From positions 170,884 through 234,883 of the forward strand of contig JACKER010000017.1 of assembly GCA_020632925.1 (NCBI GenBank): a DNA stretch of 64,000 nt, in the 5' to 3' direction. The notes beneath the pieces were generated by a model. It was given only the letters and a program-made list of their open reading frames with translations. It ran no database searches and had not been told where the DNA came from. Position numbers and translations under genes: made by a program. The DNA is from Alphaproteobacteria bacterium. Its GTDB lineage: Bacteria; Myxococcota_A; UBA796; GCA-2862545. Below are positions 23,285 to 33,512 of this stretch, piece after piece. The first letter of the stretch is position 1. Each line of letters begins with the position of its first letter.

Positions 23285-23707
23285 GCCGTTCGTTCGTCCA
23301 CCGGGCGGCACTGCCGCGCCGGCGCTCCTTGTCATCACCCATCCCCAGGTTCGATCCGCGGCCGTCAGCGCCTGCGGTGCGCCCACCCGCTCCCCCGGGT
23401 GGGCACGAGGTGTCTCGCCGTCCCGCCATCCGAGTCCACCCGGTGTCCCCACACCAGGCCTCGTGCGACGAGCGCACCTCCACCGCGACTGTCCGAATAA
23501 ACCCCTCGGTTGGTCACGCCGGCGGCCGCGGATCGGCCCCGCCTCTCTTCATCGAACACATCGTAGCCGACCTGTAGGCCAAAATGTGTCCGCATTCACA
23601 CGAAGCCTGTACCCCGCGGCGCTCGCGCGCTAGGATCGGGGAGTGAGCAGGCCTCGTGCCCGTTCGCAGCCCCACCCCATCCATCCACCCCATCCCCCCC
23701 TCCCGCC
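23285..23707. other. Intergenic gap in the dcw cluster with hairpin and likely murE promoter
   Basis: No gene is seen in these 423 bases. A perfect 9-bp hairpin (23381-23389 with 23396-23404) lies about 100 bases after ftsI and probably limits read-through. TAGGAT at 23631-23636 is a plausible -10 for murE, with no clear -35. The last 40 bases before murE are almost pure pyrimidine (CCATCCATCC... CCTCCCGCC) and contain no Shine-Dalgarno sequence. Confidence 0.45.
23381..23404 (+). terminator. Hairpin after ftsI
   Basis: GCCCACCCG (23381-23389) pairs perfectly with CGGGTGGGC (23396-23404) around a six-base loop. No T-run follows, so termination may be partial. It divides the dcw cluster into an mraZ-ftsI and a murE-ddl transcript. 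Confidence 0.5.
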
Positions 23708-25168
23708 ATGCAGCTCTCCGCGCTGCTGCGCGACGTCCGGACCACCTCGGTTCGTGGCCGTCTCGATCACGAGATCCGTTCGGTGACCCGCGACTCGCGC
23801 GCCGCCGGCTCGGACGTGGTGTTCGTGGCGGTGCGCGGCGCGACGGTGGACGGTCACGACTTCGTCCCCGGGCTCGCTTGCGCGGCGGTGGTCACGGACC
23901 ACGAGGTCGACGCGGCCCCTGGCGTGACGGTGGTGACGGTGCCCGACACGAAGGTCGCGCTCGCGGCGCTGGCCTCGGCCTTGCACGGGCACCCATCGAC
24001 CGCGATGCGGGTGGTGGGCGTGACGGGGACCAACGGCAAGACGACCGTGTGCACGGTGGTGGAGCAGGCGCTGCGCGCGCTCGACCACAAGGTCGGCCGC
24101 GTGGGGACCACGGGCAACACGATCGACGGCGTGCCGGCGGGCGGTGCGTTCACCACCCCGGAGGCTCCCGAGCTCCAGGCGCTGCTCGCGCGCATGCGGG
24201 ACGCGGGCTGCACCGAGGTCGCGATGGAGGCGAGCTCGCACGGCCTCGCCCAGCACCGCGTGGACGGCATCGTGTTCCACACCGCGGTCTTCACGAACCT
24301 CACGCAGGACCACCTCGACTTCCACGGCACGATGGAGGCGTACCAGCAGGCCAAGAGCCGCCTGTTCCGCGAGCTCCTGCGTCCGGCGGGGGGCGCGCCG
24401 CGGGCGGTGCTCTGCGCCGACGACCCCGCGTGGGCCGAGATGTGCGCCCCCGAGGACCGCTGGACGTACGGCTTCGCCAGCGGCGCCGATCTGCGCATCG
24501 AGCGGATGGACGCCTCCACCGACGGGACCGCGCTCACGCTGGGGACGCCCGATGGCGAGGTGACGCTGCGCAGCCCGATGGTCGGTCGTCACAACGCGCT
24601 GAACCTGGTGGCGGCCTACGGGGTGCTGCGCACGCTCGGCGTGCCCGTCGCGGACGCGGCGCGCGGGCTGGCGGCGGCTTCGGGTGCCGCGGGGCGTCTC
24701 GAGCGCGTGCCCGATCCGAGCGGGCGACTGCTCGTGATCGTGGACTTCGCGCACAGCGACGACGCCCTCGCGAACGTGCTCCCCGCGGTGCGCGAGCTCG
24801 TGAGCGGCCAGTTGTGGGTCGTGTTCGGGGCCGGCGGCGACCGCGACCGCGGCAAGCGCCCCAAGATGGCGGCCGTCGCCGAGGCGCTCGCGGACCGCGT
24901 CGTCGTGACCTCGGACAACCCGCGCACCGAAGACCCCCGCGCCATCGTCGACCAGATCGTGGCGGGCCTGGAGCACCCCGAGCGCGCCCTGGTCGAGGTC
25001 GATCGCGCCCGGGCCATCGCGCTCGCCATCGGCAGCGCCGCCCCCGGGGACGCGGTCCTGATCGCGGGCAAGGGTCACGAGACGTACCAGGAGATCGCCG
25101 GGATCAAGCACCCGTTCGACGACCGTGTGGTCGCTTCGCGGGCGCTCGCCGGGGGAGGGGAGCGATGA
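23708..25168 (+). CDS. murE: UDP-MurNAc-tripeptide synthetase MurE (meso-DAP adding)
   Basis: MurE adds the third residue of the stem peptide. The 486-residue protein has the N-terminal domain (TRDSRAAGSDVVFVAVRGA), the ATP loop GVTGTNGKTTVCTV near residue 107, the catalytic core TTPEAPELQALL and MEASSHGLAQHRV, and the C-terminal specificity loop DNPRTEDP. The DNPR motif indicates meso-diaminopimelate, so the wall is of the Gram-negative type. Its leader is pyrimidine-rich and has no Shine-Dalgarno. The stop overlaps murF (ATGA). Confidence 0.97.
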   Translation: MQLSALLRDVRTTSVRGRLDHEIRSVTRDSRAAGSDVVFVAVRGATVDGHDFVPGLACAAVVTDHEVDAAPGVTVVTVPDTKVALAALASALHGHPSTAMRVVGVTGTNGKTTVCTVVEQALRALDHKVGRVGTTGNTIDGVPAGGAFTTPEAPELQALLARMRDAGCTEVAMEASSHGLAQHRVDGIVFHTAVFTNLTQDHLDFHGTMEAYQQAKSRLFRELLRPAGGAPRAVLCADDPAWAEMCAPEDRWTYGFASGADLRIERMDASTDGTALTLGTPDGEVTLRSPMVGRHNALNLVAAYGVLRTLGVPVADAARGLAAASGAAGRLERVPDPSGRLLVIVDFAHSDDALANVLPAVRELVSGQLWVVFGAGGDRDRGKRPKMAAVAEALADRVVVTSDNPRTEDPRAIVDQIVAGLEHPERALVEVDRARAIALAIGSAAPGDAVLIAGKGHETYQEIAGIKHPFDDRVVASRALAGGGER

Positions 25169-26514
25169 GCCAGCTGTTCGACGCCGAGGCCGTCGCAACC
25201 GCCACCGGCGGGAGGGTGGTGCGCCCGGGTCCGAGCGGGCCGGTGGTGACGGACAGCCGCGCGCTGAAGGCCGGGGACTGGTTCGTCGCGCTGGTGGGTC
25301 CGCGGTTCGACGGGCACGACTACGTCGCCGCCGCGGACGCTGCCGGGGCCGCGGGGTGCGTGGTCGAGCGGGAGCTGCCGGGCAGGGCCGGGCTCGTGGT
25401 GGTGCCAGACACCACTCGTGCGCTACAGGACCTCGGTCGCTCCGCGCGGGCCGCCTTCGCGGGGCCGGTCGTCGGCCTGACGGGGAGCAGCGGCAAGACG
25501 ACGACGCGCGCCCTGTGTGCGCTGGCGCTCTCGCCGCTGGGGCGCGTCCACCAGACCACGGGCAACCTGAACAACCACCTCGGCGTCCCGCTGACCCTGC
25601 TGGCGCGCCCGGACGACGCGGCGGCGATGGTCGTGGAGATGGGGACCTCCTCGCCCGGCGAGATCGCCGTGCTCGCGGACATCGCCACCCCCGACGTGCG
25701 GCTCATCGTCAACGTCGGGCCGGCCCACCTGCTCGAGCTCGGCGGCCTGGACGGCGTGGCCGTCGAGAAGGGCGCGATCTTCCGGTCGGCCCGCCCCGGG
25801 AACACCGTGTGCGTCAACGTCGACGACGCGCGCGTCGCCGCCATCCCGGTGCCGGCCGGTGTCCGCCGCCTGACCTGGGGGAGCGCGGGCGACGTCGCGC
25901 TGCTCGACGCCGTCGTCGATCCGGCGACGCTGTCCACCACGGCTCGCTGGCGGACGCCGGAGGGCGAGGTGAGCGCGCGCATCCCGGCCCCCGGCCACCA
26001 CATCGCGCACAACGCGGCCGGGGCCCTGTGCTGCGCGCTGTCCCTGGGCATCGATCCCCGTGAGGCGGCCGCGGCGCTCGAGCGCTACGAGCCCGTCGGC
26101 ATGCGCTTGCGCAGCGAGCCGCTGCCGACCGGTGCGCTCGCGCTCAACGACACGTACAACGCCAACCCGCAGTCGATGGAGGCGAGCCTCCGGCTGCTGG
26201 CCTCGCTGCCCGGCAGGCGGCTGGCGGTGCTCGGCGACATGCTGGAGCTCGGCCCCGACGAGGCCCGCTTCCACGCGGATGTCGTCGCCCTCGCGAAGGA
26301 CCTTGGTCTGGACGTGGTCCTCGTCGGTCCCCGGATGGTCGACGCCGCCCGCGCCCACCCCGAGCTGCCTTCCTTCCTCGATCCGGCCGATGCCGGTCCC
26401 CACGTCGCCGCCTGGCTCGCGCCCGGGAGCACTGTGCTGTTCAAGGGCAGCCGCGGCGCTCGCGTGGAGCGCTGCCTCGAGGCGATCCGCGCCGCAACCT
26501 CCGGAGCGAGCTGA
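25165..26514 (+). CDS. murF: UDP-MurNAc-tripeptide D-Ala-D-Ala ligase MurF
   Basis: MurF adds the D-Ala-D-Ala dipeptide to complete the UDP-MurNAc-pentapeptide. The 449-residue protein has VVTDSRALKAGDWFVAL, the ATP loop VVGLTGSSGKTTTRAL near residue 104, TTGNLNNHLGVPLTLL, VVEMGTSSPGEIAVLA and, in the C-terminal domain, LNDTYNANPQSMEASL with GSRGARVERCL. Length and motif order are standard. It overlaps murE and mraY, so translation is coupled through the whole murE-ddl stretch. Confidence 0.97.
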   Translation: MSQLFDAEAVATATGGRVVRPGPSGPVVTDSRALKAGDWFVALVGPRFDGHDYVAAADAAGAAGCVVERELPGRAGLVVVPDTTRALQDLGRSARAAFAGPVVGLTGSSGKTTTRALCALALSPLGRVHQTTGNLNNHLGVPLTLLARPDDAAAMVVEMGTSSPGEIAVLADIATPDVRLIVNVGPAHLLELGGLDGVAVEKGAIFRSARPGNTVCVNVDDARVAAIPVPAGVRRLTWGSAGDVALLDAVVDPATLSTTARWRTPEGEVSARIPAPGHHIAHNAAGALCCALSLGIDPREAAAALERYEPVGMRLRSEPLPTGALALNDTYNANPQSMEASLRLLASLPGRRLAVLGDMLELGPDEARFHADVVALAKDLGLDVVLVGPRMVDAARAHPELPSFLDPADAGPHVAAWLAPGSTVLFKGSRGARVERCLEAIRAATSGAS

Positions 26515-27632
26515 TGCTGTACTACCTCTTCGTCGACCCCGGCCCGCTCGGGTCGGTGCCCGGCGCCAACGTGTTCCGGTACATCAGCTTCCGCACCGCG
26601 TGGGGCATGATCTCGGCGCTGGTCCTGACCTATGCGGTGTTTCCCTGGTTCATCGAGTGGATGAAGCAGAAGCGCATCGACCAGATCATCCGGACCGACG
26701 GCCCCGAGAGCCACCTGCTGTCCAAGGGCGGCACGCCCACCATGGGCGGCGTCTGCATCCTGGTCGGGGTCACCGTCGCGACGCTGCTGTGGTCGCGCCT
26801 CGATCAGGCCGCACCCTGGCTCGCGCTGGCCGTGACCCTCGGGTACGGGCTCATCGGCTTCGTCGACGACTGGAAGAAGGTGATGTACCGCGACCCCGCC
26901 GGCCTCGCGGGCCGCTGGAAGATCGTGGGCCAGATCGTGTTCGGCGGCGGCCCGCTGCTCTACGCGTGGTGGTTCGGCGTCGCCCCCGCCTCGCTCTCCG
27001 TGCCCTTCGTGAAGGACCCGGTGGTGGACTTCGGCGCGCTGTGGATGGGGGCTCCGTTCGCGCTCGGCCTGATCTGGGTGGCGTTCGCGCTGTTCGTCCT
27101 GGTCGCGATGTCGAACGGCGTCAACCTCACGGACGGGCTCGACGGGCTCGCCATCGGCCCGACGATGACCTCCGCCGCGACCTACGGCGCCATCGCGTAC
27201 CTCGCGGGCAACGCGAAGTTCGCGGAGTACCTCGGCATCCTCTACGTCCCCGGCGCGGGCGAGCTGGCCGTCATCGCGTTCGCGCTGGTCGGCGCCGGCC
27301 TCGGCTTCCTCTGGTACAACGCCTACCCCGCGCAGGTGTTCATGGGCGACGTGGGGAGCCTGGCCATCGGCGGGCTGCTCGGGATGTTCGGCGTGCTCAC
27401 CAAGCACGAGCTGCTGCTCGTGATCGTCGGCGGCATCTTCGTGCTCGAGTCGGCCTCGGTCGTCATCCAGGTCGTGTCCTTCAAGACGACCGGCAAGCGG
27501 GTGTTCGCGATGGCGCCCATCCACCACCACTACGAGAAGCTCGGGTGGTCGGAGCCGAAGATCATCGTCCGCTTCTGGATCATCAGCATCGTGCTGGCGC
27601 TCGTGGCGCTCTCCACGCTGAAGCTGAGGTAG
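26514..27632 (+). CDS. mraY: Phospho-MurNAc-pentapeptide transferase MraY
   Basis: MraY makes lipid I by transferring phospho-MurNAc-pentapeptide to undecaprenyl phosphate at the inner membrane. The 372-residue protein has about ten hydrophobic helices and the catalytic motifs GGTPTMGG, GFVDDWKKV (the DD pair), NGVNLTDGLDGLA, FMGDVGSLAIGG and MAPIHHHYEKLGWSE. The ATG overlaps the murF stop by one base. GAGGT near its end serves as the Shine-Dalgarno for murD, two bases downstream. Confidence 0.98.
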   Translation: MLYYLFVDPGPLGSVPGANVFRYISFRTAWGMISALVLTYAVFPWFIEWMKQKRIDQIIRTDGPESHLLSKGGTPTMGGVCILVGVTVATLLWSRLDQAAPWLALAVTLGYGLIGFVDDWKKVMYRDPAGLAGRWKIVGQIVFGGGPLLYAWWFGVAPASLSVPFVKDPVVDFGALWMGAPFALGLIWVAFALFVLVAMSNGVNLTDGLDGLAIGPTMTSAATYGAIAYLAGNAKFAEYLGILYVPGAGELAVIAFALVGAGLGFLWYNAYPAQVFMGDVGSLAIGGLLGMFGVLTKHELLLVIVGGIFVLESASVVIQVVSFKTTGKRVFAMAPIHHHYEKLGWSEPKIIVRFWIISIVLALVALSTLKLR

Positions 27633-27634
27633 TC

Positions 27635-28972
27635 GTGGACCTGACCGGACGCCGCGTCCTCGTCGTCGGCCTGGCCCGCTCGGGTCGGGCGGCCGCGCGC
27701 CTGGCCCACGCCGCCGGAGCGCGCACGGTGGCGGTCGACCTGCGCACCGGGCTCGACCCGATCGACGGCGTCGTGCTCGAGCTCGGGCCGCACCGCCCGC
27801 AGCGGTTCGAGGAGGCCGACACCATCGTCGTGAGCCCGGGCATCCCGCTCACCCAGCCCGACGTCGCGGCCGCCATCGCCGCCGGCAAGGACGTGACCGG
27901 CGAGATCGGCTTCGCGATGCGCTTCCTGCGGCAGCCGGTCGTCGGCATCACGGGGACGAACGGCAAGTCGACGACGACCAGCTTCACCGGTCAGCTCCTC
28001 GAGGCCTGCGGCTTCCGCCCGTTCGTGGGCGGCAACCTCGGGACGCCGCTGTGCGAGGCGGCCCTCCGTGGAAAGGGCGAGGACGTGCTCGTGGTCGAGC
28101 TCTCCTCGTACCAGCTCGAGCTCGCGGGGTCGCTGAAGCCCATCGCTGGCGTGGTGCTGAACCTCACGCCCGACCACCTCGGTCGTCACGGCACGATGGA
28201 GGGGTACGCGGCCGCCAAGGCCCGGCTCTTCGCGCACATGACGCCGGGCGACTGGGCGGCGATCCCCGCGGGCGACGCGCTGATCGAGCGGGCCGCCTCG
28301 GCGTACGGCGGAGACCGGCTCTGGCTCGGCGGCTCGCCGGGGACCGAGCGCGACGGGCGCGAGCTGCGCCTGACCGCCCCAGACGGGCGCGTGGCTCGGT
28401 TGTCGCTGGCCGGCGTGACCGTGCCAGGCGCCCACAACCTCGACAACGCCGCCACCGCCGCGCTCCTCGCCTGGCGCGCGGGCGCTGACCCTGCGCGGAT
28501 CGAGGCCGCCTTCGCGTCGCTGCGCGCGCTGCCCCACCGGATGCAGGTCGTGGCCGAGGCCGACGGCGTGCTCTGGGTGAACGACAGCAAGGCGACGAAC
28601 CTCGACGCAGCGCTGGTCGGCATCTCCGGCATGGAGCGCCCCTGTGTGGTGCTGCTCGGCGGGCAGGGCAAGCCCATGGCCGACGGGACGCTGGGGGCGG
28701 TCGCCCTCGCGCCCCACCTCGGCCGGCACCGCGCCGTGCTGAGCTTCGGCGAGGCAGGCCCCCGCATCGCGGACGAGCTCACCGCCGCCGGCGTCGAGGT
28801 CCAGCGGACCAGCTCCCTCGAGGAGGCGGTCGCGCTCGCACGCGCGCTGGCGCGGCCCGGCGACGCCGTCCTCCTCTCCCCCATGTGCGCCTCCTTCGAC
28901 GCCTTCCGCGACTTCGAGCATCGTGGTGAGGTCTTCGCCACGCTCGCATCCGCCCCCGCGAGGTCCCCGTGA
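27635..28972 (+). CDS. murD: UDP-MurNAc-L-Ala:D-Glu ligase MurD
   Basis: MurD adds D-glutamate to UDP-MurNAc-L-Ala. The 445-residue protein starts with a Rossmann-like domain (RRVLVVGLARSGRAAARLA), followed by VVSPGIPLTQPDV, the ATP loop VVGITGTNGKSTTTS, ELSSYQLEL, NLTPDHLGRHGTMEGYAAAK and, in the C-terminal domain, NDSKATNLDAALVG and LSPMCASFDAFRDFEHRGEVF. All motifs are present. GTG at 27635 has a TGAGGT Shine-Dalgarno eight bases upstream. Its stop overlaps ftsW (GTGA). Confidence 0.97.
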   Translation: MDLTGRRVLVVGLARSGRAAARLAHAAGARTVAVDLRTGLDPIDGVVLELGPHRPQRFEEADTIVVSPGIPLTQPDVAAAIAAGKDVTGEIGFAMRFLRQPVVGITGTNGKSTTTSFTGQLLEACGFRPFVGGNLGTPLCEAALRGKGEDVLVVELSSYQLELAGSLKPIAGVVLNLTPDHLGRHGTMEGYAAAKARLFAHMTPGDWAAIPAGDALIERAASAYGGDRLWLGGSPGTERDGRELRLTAPDGRVARLSLAGVTVPGAHNLDNAATAALLAWRAGADPARIEAAFASLRALPHRMQVVAEADGVLWVNDSKATNLDAALVGISGMERPCVVLLGGQGKPMADGTLGAVALAPHLGRHRAVLSFGEAGPRIADELTAAGVEVQRTSSLEEAVALARALARPGDAVLLSPMCASFDAFRDFEHRGEVFATLASAPARSP

Positions 28973-30167
28973 GCACCACCGCCCGCACCTCCATCTCCGC
29001 CGCACCCGCCTCCGCCCCCCGCAAGGCCGTGGCCGTCCGCCACCCCTGGACCCTCGGGTTCGACGGGACGATGTTCGGCATCGCCGCCGTGCTGGCGGGC
29101 TTCGGGCTGCTCATGATCCTGAGCGCGAGCTCGCTCGGCGCGGACGCGACCTTCGGCGACGCCTTCCACTACGTGACGCGCCAGGTCGTGGGGCTCTGCC
29201 TCGGCGCCGGCTGCGCGCTGGTCATCCTGCGCACGCCCTGGACCTGGATCCGTCGGGGCAGCTGGCCGGTCTACCTCTTCACGCTGGCCCTGCTGATCGC
29301 CGTCATGTCGCCGCTCGGTCACTCGGCGAAGGGGGCCACGCGGTGGATCGCGCTCGGTCCGATCAACCTCCAGCCCTCCGAGCTCTCGAAGATCGCGCTC
29401 ATCGTGATCCTGGCGGACTTCCTGGCGAACAACCGGGGTCGGCTCAAGGACTTCGTGGGTGTCGTGCTCCCCGGGGCGGGGCTGCTCGCGCCGCTCGCGC
29501 TGCTCGTCATCTTCCAGAAGGACTTCGGCACCACCGTCATCCTCCTCGGGCTGACCGGCGTGCTGTTCTTCGTGGCCGGGCTCCAGTGGCGCTACGTGTT
29601 CGCCGGCGTCGGCGGGGCGGCCGGGCTGCTGGCGCTGCTCGTGCTGATCGAGCCCTACCGGATCCGGCGGCTGGTGAGCTTCGTCGACCCCTTCGCGGAT
29701 CCGGACGGCGCCGGGTACCAGGTCGTGCAGGGCTGGATCGCGCTCGCGACGGGCGGCGCCTTCGGGACGGGGCTCGCGTCGGGCGTGGCGCAGCGGGGCT
29801 TCCTCCCGGAGCCGCACACCGACTTCATCAGCGCGGTGATCGGCGAAGAGCTCGGCGCCATCGGGTTCTGCCTCGTGATCGCGCTCCAGATCGGCCTCGT
29901 CTGGCGGGCGGCGACCATCGCGCGCCGCGCCCCCGACCTGTACGGCCTCCTGATCGCGATCGGGATCGGCGCGATGTTCGGTGCGCAGGCGCTGATCAAC
30001 CTCGGCGTCGTCGGCGGGATGATGCCCGCGAAGGGGCTGGTCCTGCCCTTCCTCTCCTACGGAGCGTCCGCCGCGGTGGTACACACGGCGTGCGTCGGGC
30101 TGCTCATCCGGGTGGGGATGGAGGGAGCCCGCGAGCGCGCCTCCGCTCCCGTCGCCAAGGAGTCCTG

Positions 30168-30168
<1 letters not shown>
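28969..30168 (+). CDS. ftsW: Septal peptidoglycan polymerase FtsW
   Basis: FtsW is the SEDS-family glycosyltransferase that polymerises lipid II at the septum with FtsI. The 399-residue protein has about ten transmembrane helices. Family features include LMILSASS near residue 45, GATRWIALGPINLQPSELSK, FQKDFGTTVILL and, near the C-terminus, GVVGGMMPAKGLVLPFLSYG. It is immediately followed by murC (one-base overlap); in most clusters murG lies between ftsW and murC, but no murG is present here. Confidence 0.96.
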
Positions 30169-31540
<1,372 letters not shown>

Positions 31541-31544
<4 letters not shown>

Positions 31545-32344
31545 TCACGGTGCGCCTGCAGGAGCCGTTGGCGCGGCACACCGCGATGCGCACCGGCGGC
31601 CCCTGCGAGGCCTGGGTCGTGGCCCGCACCGACGAGGACGTGGCGCTGGTGATCCACGACTGTCGGCGTGCGAGCTGGAAGCTCACGATGCTCGGCGCAG
31701 GGACGCGGACGGTCGTGCGCGACGGTGGGCAGCGCGGCGCCGTGCTGCGGCTCGGCGGGGAGCTCGCGGCCCTGGACCTCGTGGCGCCCGGCGCCGGCGC
31801 ACCCATGCCGGCGCTGGTGGAGCTCGCTGCGCGCGCGGGGAGGGGAGGGCTCGAGGCCTTCGTCGGCGTGCCCGGCTCCCTCGGCGCCAGCCTGCTCCAC
31901 GACGACGGCTGGGACGAGCTCGTGGACGAGGTCTACGTTCTGCAGCGGGGCGCGCGACGAACGATGTCGTTGCCGGACGTCCGGCGCAAGCAGCCGGTGG
32001 TCCTCGGCGCGCGGCTGGCGCTGTCCGAGCGGGACCCCGTCGAGCTCCGGCGGGAGGTCGATGCCCGCTGGCGACACGCGCGACCCGGCTCCTGGTACAC
32101 GCCTCCCAAGCCCGTCGGACGGCAGCGTCCGCTCGACGTGCGGGAGGTGCTCGCGAGCGTGCGCCTGCCCATGGTGCGGCTGCGCGAGGTGGCGGTGCCC
32201 GCGTTGGCACCAGAGTTGCTCATCAACCTCGGACACGGGACGGCGGCGGATCTGCTGCTGCTCCACCGCTCTGCGATCGAGCGGGTCGTCAAGGTGCGTG
32301 GGATCGATCTCGGGTCGCGGATCGGCTGGATGGGAGAGGCGTGA
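31541..32344 (+). CDS. MurB-like protein with degraded active site
   Basis: In position and fold this is UDP-N-acetylenolpyruvoylglucosamine reductase: HTAMRTGGPCEAWVV, a weak FAD-loop MLGAGTRTVVRDGGQRGAVL, GLEAFVGVPGSLGASL and a C-terminal INLGHGTAADL ... GIDLGSRIGWMG. At 267 residues it is about 40 shorter than type II MurB. Several key positions are changed. The GSN of the FAD loop is GTR. MNAGAYG is HDDGWDE. The Tyr and Ser of YRxS are gone. The catalytic Glu in the LxxEVxxIG end is replaced. Only the GS of the serine loop (PGSWY) remains. It is probably not an active reductase, or is one with altered chemistry. Overlaps with murC and ddl argue that it is still translated. Confidence 0.75.
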
Positions 32345-33264
32345 TGGACCGCAAGACGAAGGTCGGGGTGTTGCTGGGCGGGATGAGTGCCGAGCGGGCG
32401 GTTTCGCTCAAGTCGGGCGCGGCCGTCGCGGGCGCGCTGCGGCGCCGGGGCTGGGACGTGGTCGAGATCGACGTCGGGCGCGACCTGCCCGCGCGGTTGG
32501 TGGCCGAGGGCGTCGGCGCGGCCTGGCTCGCTCTGCACGGCCGCTTCGGCGAGGACGGCTGCGTCCAGGGCCTGTGCGAGGTGATGGGCATCCCGTACAC
32601 GGGGTCGGACGTGCGCGCCTCCGCGGTGTGCATGGACAAGACGGCGACCAAGCGCGCGGTGGCGGACGTGCCGGGCGTCGTGATGGCGCGCGACGTCGTG
32701 TGGCGCGCGGGCGACCCCGTCCCCACGCACCTCGGCTTCCCGGTGATGGTGAAGCCGCCGAGCACCGGCTCGACCATCGGGATGACGAAGGCGACGACGA
32801 CCGCGGAGCTCGAGTCGGGCCTGCAGGCGGCGCTCGAGCACGGCGAGACGGTGTTGCTCGAGGAGTTTGTCGCGGGCGACGAGATCACGGTCGCGGTGAT
32901 CGAAGGCCAGGCGCTCCCCGTGGTGCGCATCCTGCCCGAGTCGGGCTTCTTCGACTACGCCGCCAAGTACACCAAGGGCATGACCCGGTACGAGGTTCCC
33001 GCCGCCATCGACGAGCGGTCGGCGCGGCTCGCGCAGGAGGCGGCGGTCGCGGCGTACCGCGCCATCGGCTGCCGTGGCCTGTGTCGCGCGGACTTCATCG
33101 TGCGCGAGGACGGTCAGCCCGTGTTCCTCGAGATCAACACCCTGCCGGGGATGACGGAGACCAGCCTGTCGCCGATGGCCGCGGGGACCGTGGGCATCTC
33201 CTTCGACGACCTCGTGGAGCGCATCCTCGCCGGCGCCACCTGCATGACCGTCGAGACGCACTGA
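32344..33264 (+). CDS. ddl: D-alanine--D-alanine ligase
   Basis: Ddl makes the D-Ala-D-Ala dipeptide used by MurF. The 306-residue ATP-grasp enzyme has KVGVLLGGMSAERAVSL, LALHGRFGEDGCVQGL, the ATP-binding VMVKPPSTGSTIGM, EEFVAGDEITVAV, GFFDYAAKY and the metal-binding FLEINTLPGMTETSL. The usual serine-rich GSSVG ATP loop reads GSTIG here. ATG at 32344 overlaps the MurB-like stop by one base; GTG at 32341 is the alternative. About 250 non-coding bases follow, with a promoter for ftsQ. Confidence 0.96.
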   Translation: MDRKTKVGVLLGGMSAERAVSLKSGAAVAGALRRRGWDVVEIDVGRDLPARLVAEGVGAAWLALHGRFGEDGCVQGLCEVMGIPYTGSDVRASAVCMDKTATKRAVADVPGVVMARDVVWRAGDPVPTHLGFPVMVKPPSTGSTIGMTKATTTAELESGLQAALEHGETVLLEEFVAGDEITVAVIEGQALPVVRILPESGFFDYAAKYTKGMTRYEVPAAIDERSARLAQEAAVAAYRAIGCRGLCRADFIVREDGQPVFLEINTLPGMTETSLSPMAAGTVGISFDDLVERILAGATCMTVETH

Positions 33265-33352
33265 GCCGGAGCGGGGGCATGCGCAGGCGCCCCTCGCACG
33301 GACCTGCCGCCGCGTGCTGCGAAGCTGGGATCGGAGGCTGGTTTTCGGTGAG

Positions 33353-33406
33353 TGATCGCGAGGCCTGGGATCGCCCGATGATCGCGGTACCTACAAAATG
33401 ATCGCG
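33353..33406 (+). promoter_or_regulatory. Three direct TGATCGCG repeats upstream of the ftsQ promoter
   Basis: TGATCGCG occurs at 33353-33360, 33379-33386 and 33399-33406, with the last copy six bases before the predicted -35. The 20- and 26-base spacings are close to two helical turns. They could be operator sites for an unknown regulator of ftsQ-ftsZ transcription. Confidence 0.4.
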
Positions 33407-33411
33407 CGCTC

Positions 33412-33440
33412 TTGATGCGATCTGCGGCAACGGGTACAAC
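33412..33440 (+). promoter_or_regulatory. Predicted sigma-70-type promoter for ftsQ-ftsZ
   Basis: TTGATG (33412-33417) and TACAAC (33435-33440) are separated by exactly 17 bases, the best promoter match in the window. Transcription would start near 33447 and give a leader of about 66 bases that contains the CCAT repeats. Confidence 0.65.
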
Positions 33441-33474
33441 AGGGTGTCCCTCCGTCGGCGCGCCCGCGTCGGCC

Positions 33475-33498
33475 CCATCCATCCATCCATCCATCCAT
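33475..33498 (+). repeat. CCAT tandem repeat in the ftsQ leader
   Basis: Six exact tandem CCAT units lie 14 bases before the ftsQ GTG, in a leader that is almost entirely pyrimidine and A and lacks a Shine-Dalgarno sequence. Shorter CCAT runs occur in the murE leader (about 23682-23696). Slippage could change the leader length. Confidence 0.8.
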
Positions 33499-33512
33499 CC
33501 CACCTCCCTCCC

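Noticed and set aside
23345..23365. A tRNA T-loop-like string (GGTTCGATCC)
   Set aside because: The flanking bases cannot form the T-stem, and no acceptor or anticodon arm is present at the right distance.
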